Assembly: GCA_005768725.1 (NCBI GenBank)
Contig: VAFM01000001.1
Span: 310,001 to 374,000, forward strand
Direction: 5' to 3'
Length of the DNA stretch: 64,000 bases
Origin: Blastochloris viridis
GTDB lineage: Bacteria > Pseudomonadota > Alphaproteobacteria > UBA2136 > UBA6156
Positions 1-8,394 of this stretch are shown piece after piece. The notes beneath the pieces are model-generated. The model did not search any database, was not told the DNA's origin, and saw nothing but the letters and a program-made list of their open reading frames with translations. Both the position numbers and the translations under genes were made by a program. Within the stretch, counting starts at the first letter, position 1. The number at the start of each line of letters is the position of its first letter.

Positions 1-2
1 GC

Positions 3-1421
3 ATGTTTGCAACCATTGGTATTGGTCTGTGGAGTTTGTATGGCGTGATGATGCAGGACCGCATGGACAAGACCCACAACCTTGTACAGACCGCTGACAG
101 TATTATCGAAAGTTACGGCAAGCGTGCCGAAAGCGGCGAAATGACGGTAGAGCAGGCTCAGGATGCTGCAAAACTGGCAATTCGGGCTATTCGTTACGGT
201 AAGGACGACTACTTCTGGATTAACGACATGCAGCCGAAAATGGTGATGCACCCGATGAAGCCAGCGCTGGAAGGTAAGGACCTGAGCAAAAACGCCGACC
301 CTAATGGCAAATTGCTGTTTGTGGAAATGGTGAAGATCGCCACCGAGAAGGGCGAAGGCTTTGTTGATTATATGTGGGCCAAGCCGGGTACCGATACGAC
401 CCCCTACCCCAAGCTCTCTTACGTGAAGCAGTACAAGCCGTGGGGCTGGATTGTGGGGACCGGTATTTATATTGACGACGTGCGTGCCGAGGTTATCAAT
501 CAGGCCGTGATTCTGGCCGCGTTGGCCGGTGTGGTTCTGGTGGTTCTGATCACCTCCGGTCTTATCATCTGCCGCTCAATCCTGTCTCCGCTGCGCATGT
601 TCGCCGATGATCTGGGCCGTACTTCCAATGAGCTTTCCGGTGTGATTGAAGAGTCAAGCCGCTCGACCAACACCCTTGCTGCGGCGGCACAGGAGACGAG
701 CAACCAGAGCGAGCTCATCAAGCACAGTGTGCATGAAGCGAATGGTCAGGTGGCGAATGTGCACCGCGCTTTGGAAGAGCTGAATGTCAGTATCTCGGAT
801 ATCTCCAAGAACGTGGGTGACGTGAATACCTATGTGCGTCAGGCCGTGGACAAGACCGCCCGCACGAATGAAGTAGTAAGCCGCCTGACCGAGACGACGC
901 AGAAGATCAGTGAAGTTGTGTCGTTGATCACCAGTCTGGCCGACCAGACCAACCTGCTGGCGCTGAATGCCGCCATTGAAGCCGCCCGTGCCGGTGACGC
1001 AGGCCGCGGGTTTGCGGTGGTTGCCGATGAGGTCAAGAAACTGGCTACCAACACCGGTAACGCGACCGAAGAAATCGGGCAGAGCGTGATGAATATCAAG
1101 AGCGCCGTGAATGAATGCGTGACCGCGCTTGAGGATGTGGTGAAGTCGGTTCAGCAGATTCAGGACAACACCAACGCGATGAGTGCCGCCGTGGAAGAAC
1201 AGACCAGTGTGGTGCAGAACGTGACCATGAATATGCGCGGAGCCTCGGAGCACGTGGGTGCGGTTGCCACCAACATTGAGGGCATTGAAGAAGCTATCCG
1301 TGACAGTGCGCAGTCGAACCAGGAGCTGGCGAGCATCAGTGAAGAGCTGAACCGCTCGTTCGGCACGATGCACAAGAATGCCATCGCGGTCTTCCGGCGC
1401 CTGGGGCTGACGGTGTCGTAA
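3..1421 (+). CDS. Methyl-accepting chemotaxis protein with Cache sensor (5' end outside window)
   Basis: Inner-membrane chemoreceptor that senses small ligands in the periplasm and signals to CheA/CheW. The frame is open to the left edge and the first visible residues (FATIGIGLWSLYGVMM) look like the end of transmembrane helix 1, so the ATG at position 3 is probably internal. Residues about 20-165 form a single Cache domain (DDYFWIND, WGWIVGTGIYIDD). A second membrane helix spans about 168-190. The rest is a helical signalling domain with the conserved hairpin tip ALNAAIEAARAGDAGRGFAV. A canonical HAMP domain is not obvious. An intrinsic terminator follows directly. The ligand cannot be inferred. 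Confidence 0.93.
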   Translation: MFATIGIGLWSLYGVMMQDRMDKTHNLVQTADSIIESYGKRAESGEMTVEQAQDAAKLAIRAIRYGKDDYFWINDMQPKMVMHPMKPALEGKDLSKNADPNGKLLFVEMVKIATEKGEGFVDYMWAKPGTDTTPYPKLSYVKQYKPWGWIVGTGIYIDDVRAEVINQAVILAALAGVVLVVLITSGLIICRSILSPLRMFADDLGRTSNELSGVIEESSRSTNTLAAAAQETSNQSELIKHSVHEANGQVANVHRALEELNVSISDISKNVGDVNTYVRQAVDKTARTNEVVSRLTETTQKISEVVSLITSLADQTNLLALNAAIEAARAGDAGRGFAVVADEVKKLATNTGNATEEIGQSVMNIKSAVNECVTALEDVVKSVQQIQDNTNAMSAAVEEQTSVVQNVTMNMRGASEHVGAVATNIEGIEEAIRDSAQSNQELASISEELNRSFGTMHKNAIAVFRRLGLTVS

Positions 1422-1435
1422 GGCATCGCATATAA

Positions 1436-1462
1436 AAGGGGCCGTTTGGGCCCCTTCTCTTT
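1436..1462. terminator. Intrinsic terminator, probably bidirectional
   Basis: An 8-bp stem AAGGGGCC/GGCCCCTT (1436-1443 and 1449-1456) with a 5-nt loop is followed by CTCTTTT on the plus strand and TTTTAT on the minus strand. It lies between the convergent chemoreceptor and symporter genes. Confidence 0.85.
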
Positions 1463-1472
1463 TGTCTGTCCT

Positions 1473-3026
1473 CTAGCGTTTGCGGGCGGGCTTTTTAACG
1501 GCTTTTTTTGGCGCTGCCTTTACAGGTGCGGCAGCCTTAGCCGGAGCCTTTACGGTAGCCTGTTGCGGGGCCACAAAGGCTGGCTTGGGGGCCGTAAAGT
1601 GGAAAGCTGCGTGCTCTAGCGGTTTGCCGTAGCGGTGGTTCTTCAGGTAGTCGTTGGTCAGGTTACGGATCTTACCGCTGAGCAACCACATCGCCAGCAG
1701 GTTGGGAATCATCATCAGGCCGGTAGTGATGTCGGCGATCGTCCAGATGAATTGCACGCCCTGGTTGACCGTTTCGGCGAGGTCTAATACCGCAGCGCCG
1801 AAGAAGGTCATCAGCAGGAAGGCCACCATGTAAGGAGTGGCCACGCCTTTGCCGAACAGGAAGACAGCGCCCTGCTGGCCATAGTAGCCCCAGCCCAGAA
1901 CCGTAGTAAAAGCGAACAGCAGCAGGCACAGGGCAACAATAGCAGAGCCCAATTGGAAGCCGAACAGGTCAATGCCACCGAGGCCCGAACTAAAGGCCAG
2001 TTGGGTGAGCGAGGCACCGCCGGAGGCGACGTCGGGGGACGTCCAGGCACCGGTGACGAGAATCACCAGTGCAGTGAAGGTGCAGACGAAGAAGGTGTCG
2101 ATGAAGGTCTGGGTCATCGAAATAAGCGCCTGCTCGGTCGGGTGCTTGGTTTGTGCGGTGGCGGCCACGATGGCGGCGGAGCCGAGGCCGGATTCATTTG
2201 CAAACACGCCGCGGGCCAGGCCGTAGCGCATGGCCATCATGATACTGGCGCCGACAAAGCCGCCGGTGGCTGCGGTACCAGTGAAGGCCGATTGGAAAAT
2301 GCTGTAGAACATCTGCGGTACATAGGCCGCGTTTGCCAGCAGAATGAGTGTGCCCGAAACGGCGTAGAGGAGAATCATGAACGGCACCACACGGTCGGCC
2401 ATTTTGGCGATGCTTTTGAGGCCGCCGAAGAGGATGGCGGCGGCGGCGAGTGTCATGACCGTACCGGTGAGCGTGGGGCTGATGTTGAAGCTGCTCTTCA
2501 TGGCATCGGCCACCGAGTTGCTTTGGACCATGGCGCCGATGCTGAAGGCGGCGAAGGCTAGGAACAGTGCGTAGAGCGCACCGAGCACCGGCTGGCGGGC
2601 GCCGTACATCAGGTAGTACATGGGGCCGCCCTGGAAGGCGCCTTCGGCGGTCTTTACGCGGTAGTGCACGCCGAGCAGCGTTTCGGAATACTTGAGTGCC
2701 ATACCAAAGAGGCCGCTGCACCACATCCAGAACACGGCACCCGGACCACCGATGACGACGGCGGTAGCGACACCTGCAATGTTACCGGTACCGACCGTGG
2801 CAGCGAGTGCGGTCATCAGCGCCGAACGGTTGGAGATGGTGCCCTCGCCTTCCGGCTTTGCGGCCGGGAAGAGAGCGTCCTTCATGGCGGGAATCAGCAT
2901 GCTGAACTGCAGGCCCTTGAGCAGAATGGTGAGCCAGATGCCGGTGCCCATCAGCAAAATGAGCATGGGCCAGCCCCAGAGCAGGCTGGAGATGTAATTC
3001 AGGGCGTCGTGAATGGTGGTGAACAT
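1473..3026 (-). CDS. AGCS family sodium:amino-acid (alanine/glycine) symporter
   Basis: Polytopic inner-membrane carrier that imports alanine, glycine or a related amino acid with sodium. The protein is 517 residues. The family signature is seen near residue 80 (ATVGTGNIAGVATAVVIGGP), with many hydrophobic helices and FANESGLGSAAIVAA further on. The last ~35 residues are an unusual Lys/Ala/Pro-rich cationic tail (KAAPKKAVKKPARKR), beyond the usual family end. The start is supported by an AGGAAG ribosome site about 8 nt upstream and a TACAAT-like -10 box further upstream. It is transcribed alone. The family is certain; the substrate is not. Confidence 0.93.
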   Translation of the reverse strand: MFTTIHDALNYISSLLWGWPMLILLMGTGIWLTILLKGLQFSMLIPAMKDALFPAAKPEGEGTISNRSALMTALAATVGTGNIAGVATAVVIGGPGAVFWMWCSGLFGMALKYSETLLGVHYRVKTAEGAFQGGPMYYLMYGARQPVLGALYALFLAFAAFSIGAMVQSNSVADAMKSSFNISPTLTGTVMTLAAAAILFGGLKSIAKMADRVVPFMILLYAVSGTLILLANAAYVPQMFYSIFQSAFTGTAATGGFVGASIMMAMRYGLARGVFANESGLGSAAIVAATAQTKHPTEQALISMTQTFIDTFFVCTFTALVILVTGAWTSPDVASGGASLTQLAFSSGLGGIDLFGFQLGSAIVALCLLLFAFTTVLGWGYYGQQGAVFLFGKGVATPYMVAFLLMTFFGAAVLDLAETVNQGVQFIWTIADITTGLMMIPNLLAMWLLSGKIRNLTNDYLKNHRYGKPLEHAAFHFTAPKPAFVAPQQATVKAPAKAAAPVKAAPKKAVKKPARKR

Positions 3027-3149
3027 GGGGGTACTTCCTACCTGTCTTTCGTTATGAAAGGTATATTGTATTCATTGGACTTGTCTGTACAGGCAGGTGC
3101 TGGATTGGTGGGCAGCGATGTTACAGCTGTGTGCTATACACGTCACAAA

Positions 3150-3173
3150 GAAGGGCACCGTGGGGTGCCCTTC
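3150..3173 (-). terminator. Intrinsic terminator of the MFS gene
   Basis: Stem AAGGGCACC/GGTGCCCTT (3151-3159 and 3164-3172) with a 4-nt loop lies just after the minus-strand MFS stop codon. The minus-strand tail is CTTTGTG. Confidence 0.75.
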
Positions 3174-3184
3174 TCTTCACGTGT

Positions 3185-4351
3185 TCAGGTTTTAAGCCGT
3201 GTAAGTGCGACTGTAGCGAGGATTGCCGAGGCAACCGCGATGACCATGAGTGTCGCTTCCAAACCGATAACTGGTTGGAGAGCCGAAGCCGTACCCATTG
3301 AGAGAATACCGACGATTCTATCGAACAGGCGGAAACCACCTGCCGCCGTACTACGGATAGCCGATGGCACGTTGTGGTGCAGCAGGTCGTTACCGATGGT
3401 ATCGGCCAGCATATAGCCCAAACCCGAGCCCAACATGAAGGGTACGAACGATACCCACCATGGTAGAAGCGCCATAGATACGAAGCCCATGAACACCAGT
3501 GCGATGCAAAGGGCAAAGCACATGCGTGCGCCGAAGCGTTCTACCAACTTAGGGCACTGACTGGCGAACCAACCACGTGCCGTAAAGTGGATTGTCATGA
3601 GTGTACCCATAACTGCGGCGCTTACACCTGCGGCGGTCCAAGTCGGTTGGACCGACCAGAACAGGGTGATTGTGTTACCCGAAATAAGGCCCGGGATTAT
3701 AACCACCCACCGCGTGCGTGTGTTGCTTAAGCTAACCCATGTCTGCTTCCACATTTGTGCGTAGGTAGGGTGCGCAATGGGCTTGGCAAAGGGAGCTTCC
3801 AGCAGCTTGACCGCCACCAGCACCATACCGATGTTGGCGAAGATGCTGGCGAGAATAGGCGCCGAAGGATGCAACACGAACAGCCAGCCACCGGTAAACA
3901 TTGCCACCGCACCTGCGTAGGATTGCAAGCTGGTTTGCTTTGTTAAGGTACGGTAGTGGCGGTTCTCCTTTCCCACCGAAGCCAAGCTATCGTAAAGCAG
4001 AGCCTCTGCTGCCGGACGGTAGGCGGCGATACCGATGCCGAGAAGAATCTCGGCAAAGGCAAATGCCTGCCAGCCGTAACCAAGCCACATAACAACGTGA
4101 CCGAGTGTCCATAAGACCGAGCCGAAGATGACCATCGGCTTGCGGCCGTATTTATCGGCCAATGGGCTTACCAGCGGGTTGGCGAGCAGCATGACGACCA
4201 TGAACATGCTTTGAATTGCCATGAACTCGGCAAAGCTAACGCCGCGCAGTTGGAGGAATGCGAGGAGGACTGGGATAACGAAGCCAGCCTCGCGCAGCAT
4301 TGCGTGGGTACGCAGATGCCGGAGGTTAGGATGGATATGAGAGGTTCGCAT
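3185..4351 (-). CDS. Major facilitator superfamily transporter
   Basis: Inner-membrane secondary transporter of 388 residues, a normal MFS length with about 12 hydrophobic segments. The loop 2-3 motif A is visible (PLADKYGRKPMV, near residues 63-74). AAGGAAAG sits about 7 nt upstream of the ATG. It is monocistronic, with its own terminator downstream. Nothing in the sequence or its neighbours identifies the substrate; efflux of a small molecule or uptake of a nutrient are both possible. Confidence 0.9.
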   Translation of the reverse strand: MRTSHIHPNLRHLRTHAMLREAGFVIPVLLAFLQLRGVSFAEFMAIQSMFMVVMLLANPLVSPLADKYGRKPMVIFGSVLWTLGHVVMWLGYGWQAFAFAEILLGIGIAAYRPAAEALLYDSLASVGKENRHYRTLTKQTSLQSYAGAVAMFTGGWLFVLHPSAPILASIFANIGMVLVAVKLLEAPFAKPIAHPTYAQMWKQTWVSLSNTRTRWVVIIPGLISGNTITLFWSVQPTWTAAGVSAAVMGTLMTIHFTARGWFASQCPKLVERFGARMCFALCIALVFMGFVSMALLPWWVSFVPFMLGSGLGYMLADTIGNDLLHHNVPSAIRSTAAGGFRLFDRIVGILSMGTASALQPVIGLEATLMVIAVASAILATVALTRLKT

Positions 4352-4422
4352 CAGGACTTTCCTTAAGGTTATAAGAGTAAGACGGCCCGTGGGCCGCCTG
4401 TGATTCTAAGATTCAGCTTAGT

Positions 4423-4515
4423 TTACACCACAAACTCCACGGAGAGCGCGCACGCGCCATTGCCCAGTTTGGAAACCGGGTTGGTTTGTGCATAGGTGGT
4501 AATGAGCCAAGTCAT
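4423..4515 (-). CDS. Possible 30-residue small protein or gene remnant
   Basis: A short open frame begins MTWLITTYAQTNPVSK and ends at a TAA, followed on the same strand by a GC-rich hairpin (CGGCCC/GGGCCG at 4383-4396) with a CTTACTCTT tail. There is an in-frame stop 9 codons upstream and no clear ribosome-binding site. It could be the 3' remnant of a lost gene or chance. Reported because the hairpin directly after the stop looks like a terminator. Confidence 0.2.
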   Translation of the reverse strand: MTWLITTYAQTNPVSKLGNGACALSVEFVV

Positions 4516-4568
4516 GAATACAGTGTGGGTGCGTTTCGGTTAGTTCACAAGGGAAATTTCTTTTTTAT

Positions 4569-4600
4569 CAAAAAAAAGAAGGGCACCGTGGGGAGCCCTT
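4569..4600 (-). terminator. Intrinsic terminator
   Basis: Stem AAGGGC/GCCCTT (4579-4584 and 4595-4600) is followed on the minus strand by TTCTTTTTTTT. It ends the transcript of the secreted protein at 4617-5486. Confidence 0.85.
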
Positions 4601-4616
4601 TTCTGTGAGTTTATGT

Positions 4617-5486
4617 TTAAGGAACGATGGTTTCCTGCGTCAGCATCGGGCTGATGGTCTCGATCTGCTGCTGTACCGGCAGTTTGCCGTACTGGCGCAT
4701 CAGGTCGGCGCGGTCTTCCGGGCCGAACTGGATGAGCAGCAGGCGTAGGCGTGTGGCGTCGTCCATCGGAGTGGCGCTGGGCAGCGGAATGAGCGTGGTG
4801 GAGGTTTGGACGACCTCTTGCAGTTGCCACACACCATTGGGGCCAGTGAAGTTGGTGGGCAGGCCGATCTGCTGGGCTTGTTTGGCGGTGAACTGCATCT
4901 TCTCGCAGCCGTTCACAATCGCGCCGGCGTTGAGCCATTGGAGTGTGGTCAGCACATACGTGAGGTCGGCAACATCGAGGCCGGACATCTCGGACGCGGC
5001 CTGGCTACCGAAGATGGGTGGGCATGCCGCTTCGGTCGGGGCCTGGGCCATGTCGGCTTCCAGCGGCGACATCGGGTTGGCTTCCATGCTGGTTTGCGGT
5101 GCCGTGACGTTCCAGCGGATATTAGTATGCTGTTGCCACGGTTTGGCAACCGGGCCCTGCGAGGTGGTGGCCGGAACCATAACGCCTTTCAGCATGGCGG
5201 GCGTAACGGTATGCCAGAGAGGATCTTCCGGATGCTGGTAATAGATGACGCTGTTCTCTGGCGTGTAAATGACCGAGCCGGGGTAAGGCAGACCGTCGAA
5301 GCTGTAGACCCCTGCACCATCGTGCGTGATGGTGAGCGGCATACCGGACATATCGTAGGTAATGGTGAGTGCGGGCGGCTTGATGGGGCTGGTGTAAGCC
5401 TCTTGCGCCTTAGCGGAAAAGGCCCCCAGAAGGCTGACGCCCATAAGGGTCAGCGTAGCGAGGCGGGCGCGTGTTATTGTTTTCAT
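4617..5486 (-). CDS. Secreted protein of unknown function
   Basis: 289 residues. A Sec signal peptide is clear (MKTITRARLATLTLMGVSLLG, cleavage after AFSAKA), so the product is periplasmic or secreted. The mature N-terminal part (about 30-100) contains a repeated short beta-like pattern (LTITYDMSGMPLTITHDGAG) and a Tyr/Pro-rich stretch. Two cysteines (about 156 and 194) could form a disulphide. I do not recognise the family. It is monocistronic, with a strong terminator downstream and divergent from efp. Confidence 0.75.
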   Translation of the reverse strand: MKTITRARLATLTLMGVSLLGAFSAKAQEAYTSPIKPPALTITYDMSGMPLTITHDGAGVYSFDGLPYPGSVIYTPENSVIYYQHPEDPLWHTVTPAMLKGVMVPATTSQGPVAKPWQQHTNIRWNVTAPQTSMEANPMSPLEADMAQAPTEAACPPIFGSQAASEMSGLDVADLTYVLTTLQWLNAGAIVNGCEKMQFTAKQAQQIGLPTNFTGPNGVWQLQEVVQTSTTLIPLPSATPMDDATRLRLLLIQFGPEDRADLMRQYGKLPVQQQIETISPMLTQETIVP

Positions 5487-5602
5487 GGGAAAAAGGTTAG
5501 CCCCTTGATTTTAGGTGCGCAAGCGGATAGAGAGGGTTTCAGACACTATTTTAACCCCTGCCCCTCTGTAAGGGTAAGGAATACGTAAGAAGGAGCAAAA
5601 GC

Positions 5603-6163
5603 ATGAAGATTTCCGGAGTCGACATCCGTCCCGGCATGGTGCTGGATTATCAAAACAAACTGTGGCGCGTCGCCAAGATCCAGCACACCCAACCCGGCAA
5701 GGGCGGCGCTTACATGCAGGTGGAAATGAAGGCCATCATTGAAGGTACCAAGCTGAACGAGCGTTTCCGCAGTGCCGACACCGTGGAAAAGGCCAGCCTT
5801 GAAGGCCGCCCGATGCAGTACCTGTTTGCCGAAGGCAACAACCTGACCTTTATGGACATGAGCAACTACGAACAAACCGTTATCGATGCCGACCTGCTGG
5901 GCGACCAGATGCAATGGCTGAGCGAGAACATGGAAGTTCAGGTCGATTTCTACGGTGACCGTCCGGTAAGCGTAAGCGTGCCTGAAAAGATGGAATTTGA
6001 AGTTGTGGAAGCTGATGCCGTTGTGAAGGGTCAGACTGCAAGCTCTAGCTACAAGCCCGCCAAGCTGAGCAACGGTGCCCGTATTCTGGTACCGCCGTAT
6101 CTGGGTGCCGGTGAGCGCATTATCGTGAACACCACCGATGGTTCGTTCGTGAGCCGTGCGTAA
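5603..6163 (+). CDS. efp: Translation elongation factor P
   Basis: Relieves ribosome stalling at polyproline stretches. 186 residues, the normal family length, with three OB/KOW-like beta domains. The loop that carries the modifiable lysine is visible as QPGKGGAY, with the lysine at residue 33. The ribosome site AAGGAG precedes the ATG. The following gene is an IMPase-family paralogue. Polyproline clients occur in this very window: the J-domain protein at 7144 has a run of about ten prolines and the recombinase at 60285 has a Pro-rich N-terminus. Which modification enzyme acts on Lys33 cannot be told from this window. Confidence 0.97.
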   Translation: MKISGVDIRPGMVLDYQNKLWRVAKIQHTQPGKGGAYMQVEMKAIIEGTKLNERFRSADTVEKASLEGRPMQYLFAEGNNLTFMDMSNYEQTVIDADLLGDQMQWLSENMEVQVDFYGDRPVSVSVPEKMEFEVVEADAVVKGQTASSSYKPAKLSNGARILVPPYLGAGERIIVNTTDGSFVSRA

Positions 6164-6181
6164 TAGTCACGCCAGTTGAAG

Positions 6182-6207
6182 AAAGGGCCTCGGGCCCTTT
6201 TCTTTTG
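6182..6207 (+). terminator. Intrinsic terminator of efp
   Basis: Stem AAAGGGCC/GGCCCTTT (6182-6189 and 6193-6200), 3-nt loop, then a TTCTTTT tract. Confidence 0.85.
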
Positions 6208-6247
6208 GGCTTTTCTTTTACGCCAGAGGATGGTAGGAGCCTATTTT

Positions 6248-7045
6248 ATGAGCATTGTCGTTACCCCCGAAAGCCGTAGCAAGGTTAGCCCCAAGCGCAC
6301 CCTTCTGTTGAAAGTCTTTGGCAAGGCCAGTGGCAGTTTCCGCCGCAGTCTTGGTGAATTGAGCCGCGTACGCGTAAACGCCAACGGCGCTGAGCGCGAA
6401 CTGGCCAAAGCCAACCAGAACATGGAAAGCACCCTGAAGGATGTGCTGGGCGCGACCGGTTTGCCGGTTGTGACCTCCGATGCCGCGATTCCGGAAGGCG
6501 CCTACTGGCTGGTAGCCCCGCTGGTCAGTCAGCGTAACGCCCTGTACGCCCGCAACGAAACCTGCGTGGCTGTGGCTTATATTGAAAAAGACGGTACCTG
6601 CCCGATCGGTGCCATCATGATGCCGCTGGAAGACATTTGTGTGATCGCGGAAGCCGGTCTGGGCGCTTCGGCTGAAGGTTTGGGCCGCCTGCGCTGCGGC
6701 AACCGTGTTGAGCTTGCCGATACCCTGTGCATGGTGCCGTGGAAGACCAAGGATGTGGTGCACTGGAACCTGTTGAGCAAGCTGGATGACGCCGGTGTGC
6801 ACACCCGCAAGAGCGGCAACACCCTGATGGACATTGTGGATGTGGCGTGCGGCAAGGCCGACTTCGCCATCGGTATGAGCCTGACCCGCATTGAAGTGAT
6901 GCTGGCTAACCTTATCATGGCCGAAAGTGCCGGTTTTGCCAGCGACCTGCAAGGCAAAGCGCTTGGGCCGACCAGCACCAAGTTCATTATCTCCAACCCC
7001 AAGCTGCATGCCCAGATCGTGCGTGAGCTGGAGTTGAAGTCGTAG
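6248..7045 (+). CDS. Inositol monophosphatase-like pseudoenzyme
   Basis: 265 residues with the overall layout of the IMPase/SuhB family but without its metal ligands. The region that should read DPxDGTxNF is APLVSQRNAL (residues 90-99), so both aspartates are gone. The second site, WDxAAG in active enzymes, is TRIEVMLAN (213-221), losing the aspartate. The acidic EE loop is replaced by TSDAAIPEG. Helices around these sites (MDIVDVACGKADFAIGM, LIMAESAG) still match the fold. Start chosen at 6248 because TAGGAG lies about 8 nt upstream; a longer frame would run back through the efp terminator. The role is inferred to be non-catalytic. Confidence 0.75.
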   Translation: MSIVVTPESRSKVSPKRTLLLKVFGKASGSFRRSLGELSRVRVNANGAERELAKANQNMESTLKDVLGATGLPVVTSDAAIPEGAYWLVAPLVSQRNALYARNETCVAVAYIEKDGTCPIGAIMMPLEDICVIAEAGLGASAEGLGRLRCGNRVELADTLCMVPWKTKDVVHWNLLSKLDDAGVHTRKSGNTLMDIVDVACGKADFAIGMSLTRIEVMLANLIMAESAGFASDLQGKALGPTSTKFIISNPKLHAQIVRELELKS

Positions 7046-7066
7046 TCCTGGCTTTGGCTGACTGTT

Positions 7067-7102
7067 GCCCGACTGCCGCAAGGTGTGTCGGGCTTCTTTT
7101 TT
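7067..7102 (+). terminator. Intrinsic terminator
   Basis: Stem GCCCGAC/GTCGGGC (7067-7073 and 7087-7093) followed by TTCTTTTTT, ending the IMPase-like transcript. Confidence 0.85.
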
Positions 7103-7143
7103 ACGTATGGCCTATTCAGGCGATTCAAGGTTAGGCTGCGGCC

Positions 7144-8160
7144 ATGGCACTTGCACAGCGTATGGCGTTCTTTGACGGCGGTTTCCGCTACCTTGGGCGC
7201 GACTATCTGCTGCGCGATATACGGCATATCGACTGGTGGCATGGCACCGACCGCCAGACCGGCAGCGACGGCAAGCCGATACCGCGTTACCGCTCGCGTT
7301 TGAAGATCACGCTGGCAAACGGCAAGACGGTTCCCATCCGCACCAAAAGCCAGTGGGGCACGACAAATTCGACGATTCTTCAGGATGCGCACAAGGTGAT
7401 TGTGGATGCGGCGGAGATATTGCTGGCGCGCAGTTTTAACTACCGCATGGATGCCTACGAGAAGGATTTTGCCCAGAAGGGTTACGTGCAGTGGGACGAT
7501 TACCAGATCACCCGCGATGGCAGCTTGTTCTACCGCTCCAGCTACTGTTTTAACCTGAATGACCCGCTGGTGCGCAGCATGTTGTACAGCTTTAAGTTGG
7601 TGGCCATGCTGAGCCATAAGCACTGGTGGGGTAAACTGCTGATGCCCCTTGTGCGCACCGACGAAACGCTGGAACTGGAGCGCGACCGCGACTGCTTTTT
7701 GTACCTGCTGCGGCGGCATATCGGGCTGTATTGGCCGAAGGAAGCGCTGCGGGTTTACCGGGGTGTTCAGGCTGATGGGACGCCGGTGGGTGCAACTGTG
7801 CCGCCCGGTGCTCAGGCGTCTCCGCAGGGTCAGCCGGTGCCGGATTATCAGGCTCCGCCACGTGAGGCGCCGCGTGCGCGGCAGAACGAGTATGTGCCGC
7901 CGCCCCCTCCTCCTCCGCCACCGCCCAAGCCGCGTTTGGGCGAAGAGCATTATTTAGGGATTTTAGAACTGCGCGAAGGTGTGGCGTGGACCGAGGTCAA
8001 GAGCGGCTACCGCAGCCTTGCCAAGCGGTATCACCCGGATTTGATGCGTGGGCGCGGTGCCTCGGCCGCCGAGCTGAAGCTTGCCGAAGACAAGTTGAAA
8101 ACCGTTAATGAGGCGTATGCGTGGCTGGAAGACTATTACCGGATGAAGCCGAGAGGTTAG
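7144..8160 (+). CDS. J-domain (DnaJ-like) protein with polyproline linker
   Basis: 338 residues. The C-terminal ~70 residues form a J domain, with the Hsp70-activating HPD motif in AKRYHPDLM near residue 300. The N-terminal ~210 residues are of unknown type, rich in aromatic residues, and may bind the client or membrane. A linker (about 215-262) is rich in Pro, Gln and Gly and contains an uninterrupted run of about ten prolines, likely dependent on EF-P for translation. A C-terminal J domain is the reverse of classical DnaJ and suggests a specialised co-chaperone. AAGG precedes the ATG. Confidence 0.85.
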   Translation: MALAQRMAFFDGGFRYLGRDYLLRDIRHIDWWHGTDRQTGSDGKPIPRYRSRLKITLANGKTVPIRTKSQWGTTNSTILQDAHKVIVDAAEILLARSFNYRMDAYEKDFAQKGYVQWDDYQITRDGSLFYRSSYCFNLNDPLVRSMLYSFKLVAMLSHKHWWGKLLMPLVRTDETLELERDRDCFLYLLRRHIGLYWPKEALRVYRGVQADGTPVGATVPPGAQASPQGQPVPDYQAPPREAPRARQNEYVPPPPPPPPPPKPRLGEEHYLGILELREGVAWTEVKSGYRSLAKRYHPDLMRGRGASAAELKLAEDKLKTVNEAYAWLEDYYRMKPRG

Positions 8161-8389
8161 TCCAGTCCTGTATTTTCTGGTTCTCCCGGTAGTGTTTGTA
8201 GGCAGGCAGGATGAGCGTTACCATCATAATGAAGCCAATTACCAAAGCCGGTTTGGCGACCGTGCGCAGGGTATAGACCACTTTGCGCGGTAGGCGCACA
8301 GGCAGGTGCTTGCCGCATTTGGGGCAGCTTACCAATTGGCCGAAGCGGTGATTGGTGGCGGTACCGCAATGGGGGCAGAGCGTGCGCAT
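8105..8389 (-). CDS. Small zinc-ribbon membrane protein
   Basis: 94 residues. Two CxxC pairs at the N-terminus (CPHC at 5-8 and CPKC at 22-25) form a zinc ribbon of the MJ0042/FYDLN type. A single transmembrane helix follows (about 46-64, ALVIGFIMMVTLILPAY). The gene begins 5 nt after the lipoprotein gene on the same strand, so the two form an operon. Its last ~18 codons overlap the convergent J-domain gene by 56 bp. Function unknown. Confidence 0.65.
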   Translation of the reverse strand: MRTLCPHCGTATNHRFGQLVSCPKCGKHLPVRLPRKVVYTLRTVAKPALVIGFIMMVTLILPAYKHYRENQKIQDWTNLSASSGNSLPATHTPH

Positions 8390-8394
8390 GGCTA

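Noticed and set aside
6176..6247. Longer N-terminus for the IMPase-like protein
   Set aside because: It would start inside the efp terminator hairpin; the ATG at 6248 has a good ribosome site.
6577..7950. 457-codon frame antisense to the IMPase-like and J-domain genes
   Set aside because: Runs across two sense genes and a terminator; Arg-rich, no domain.
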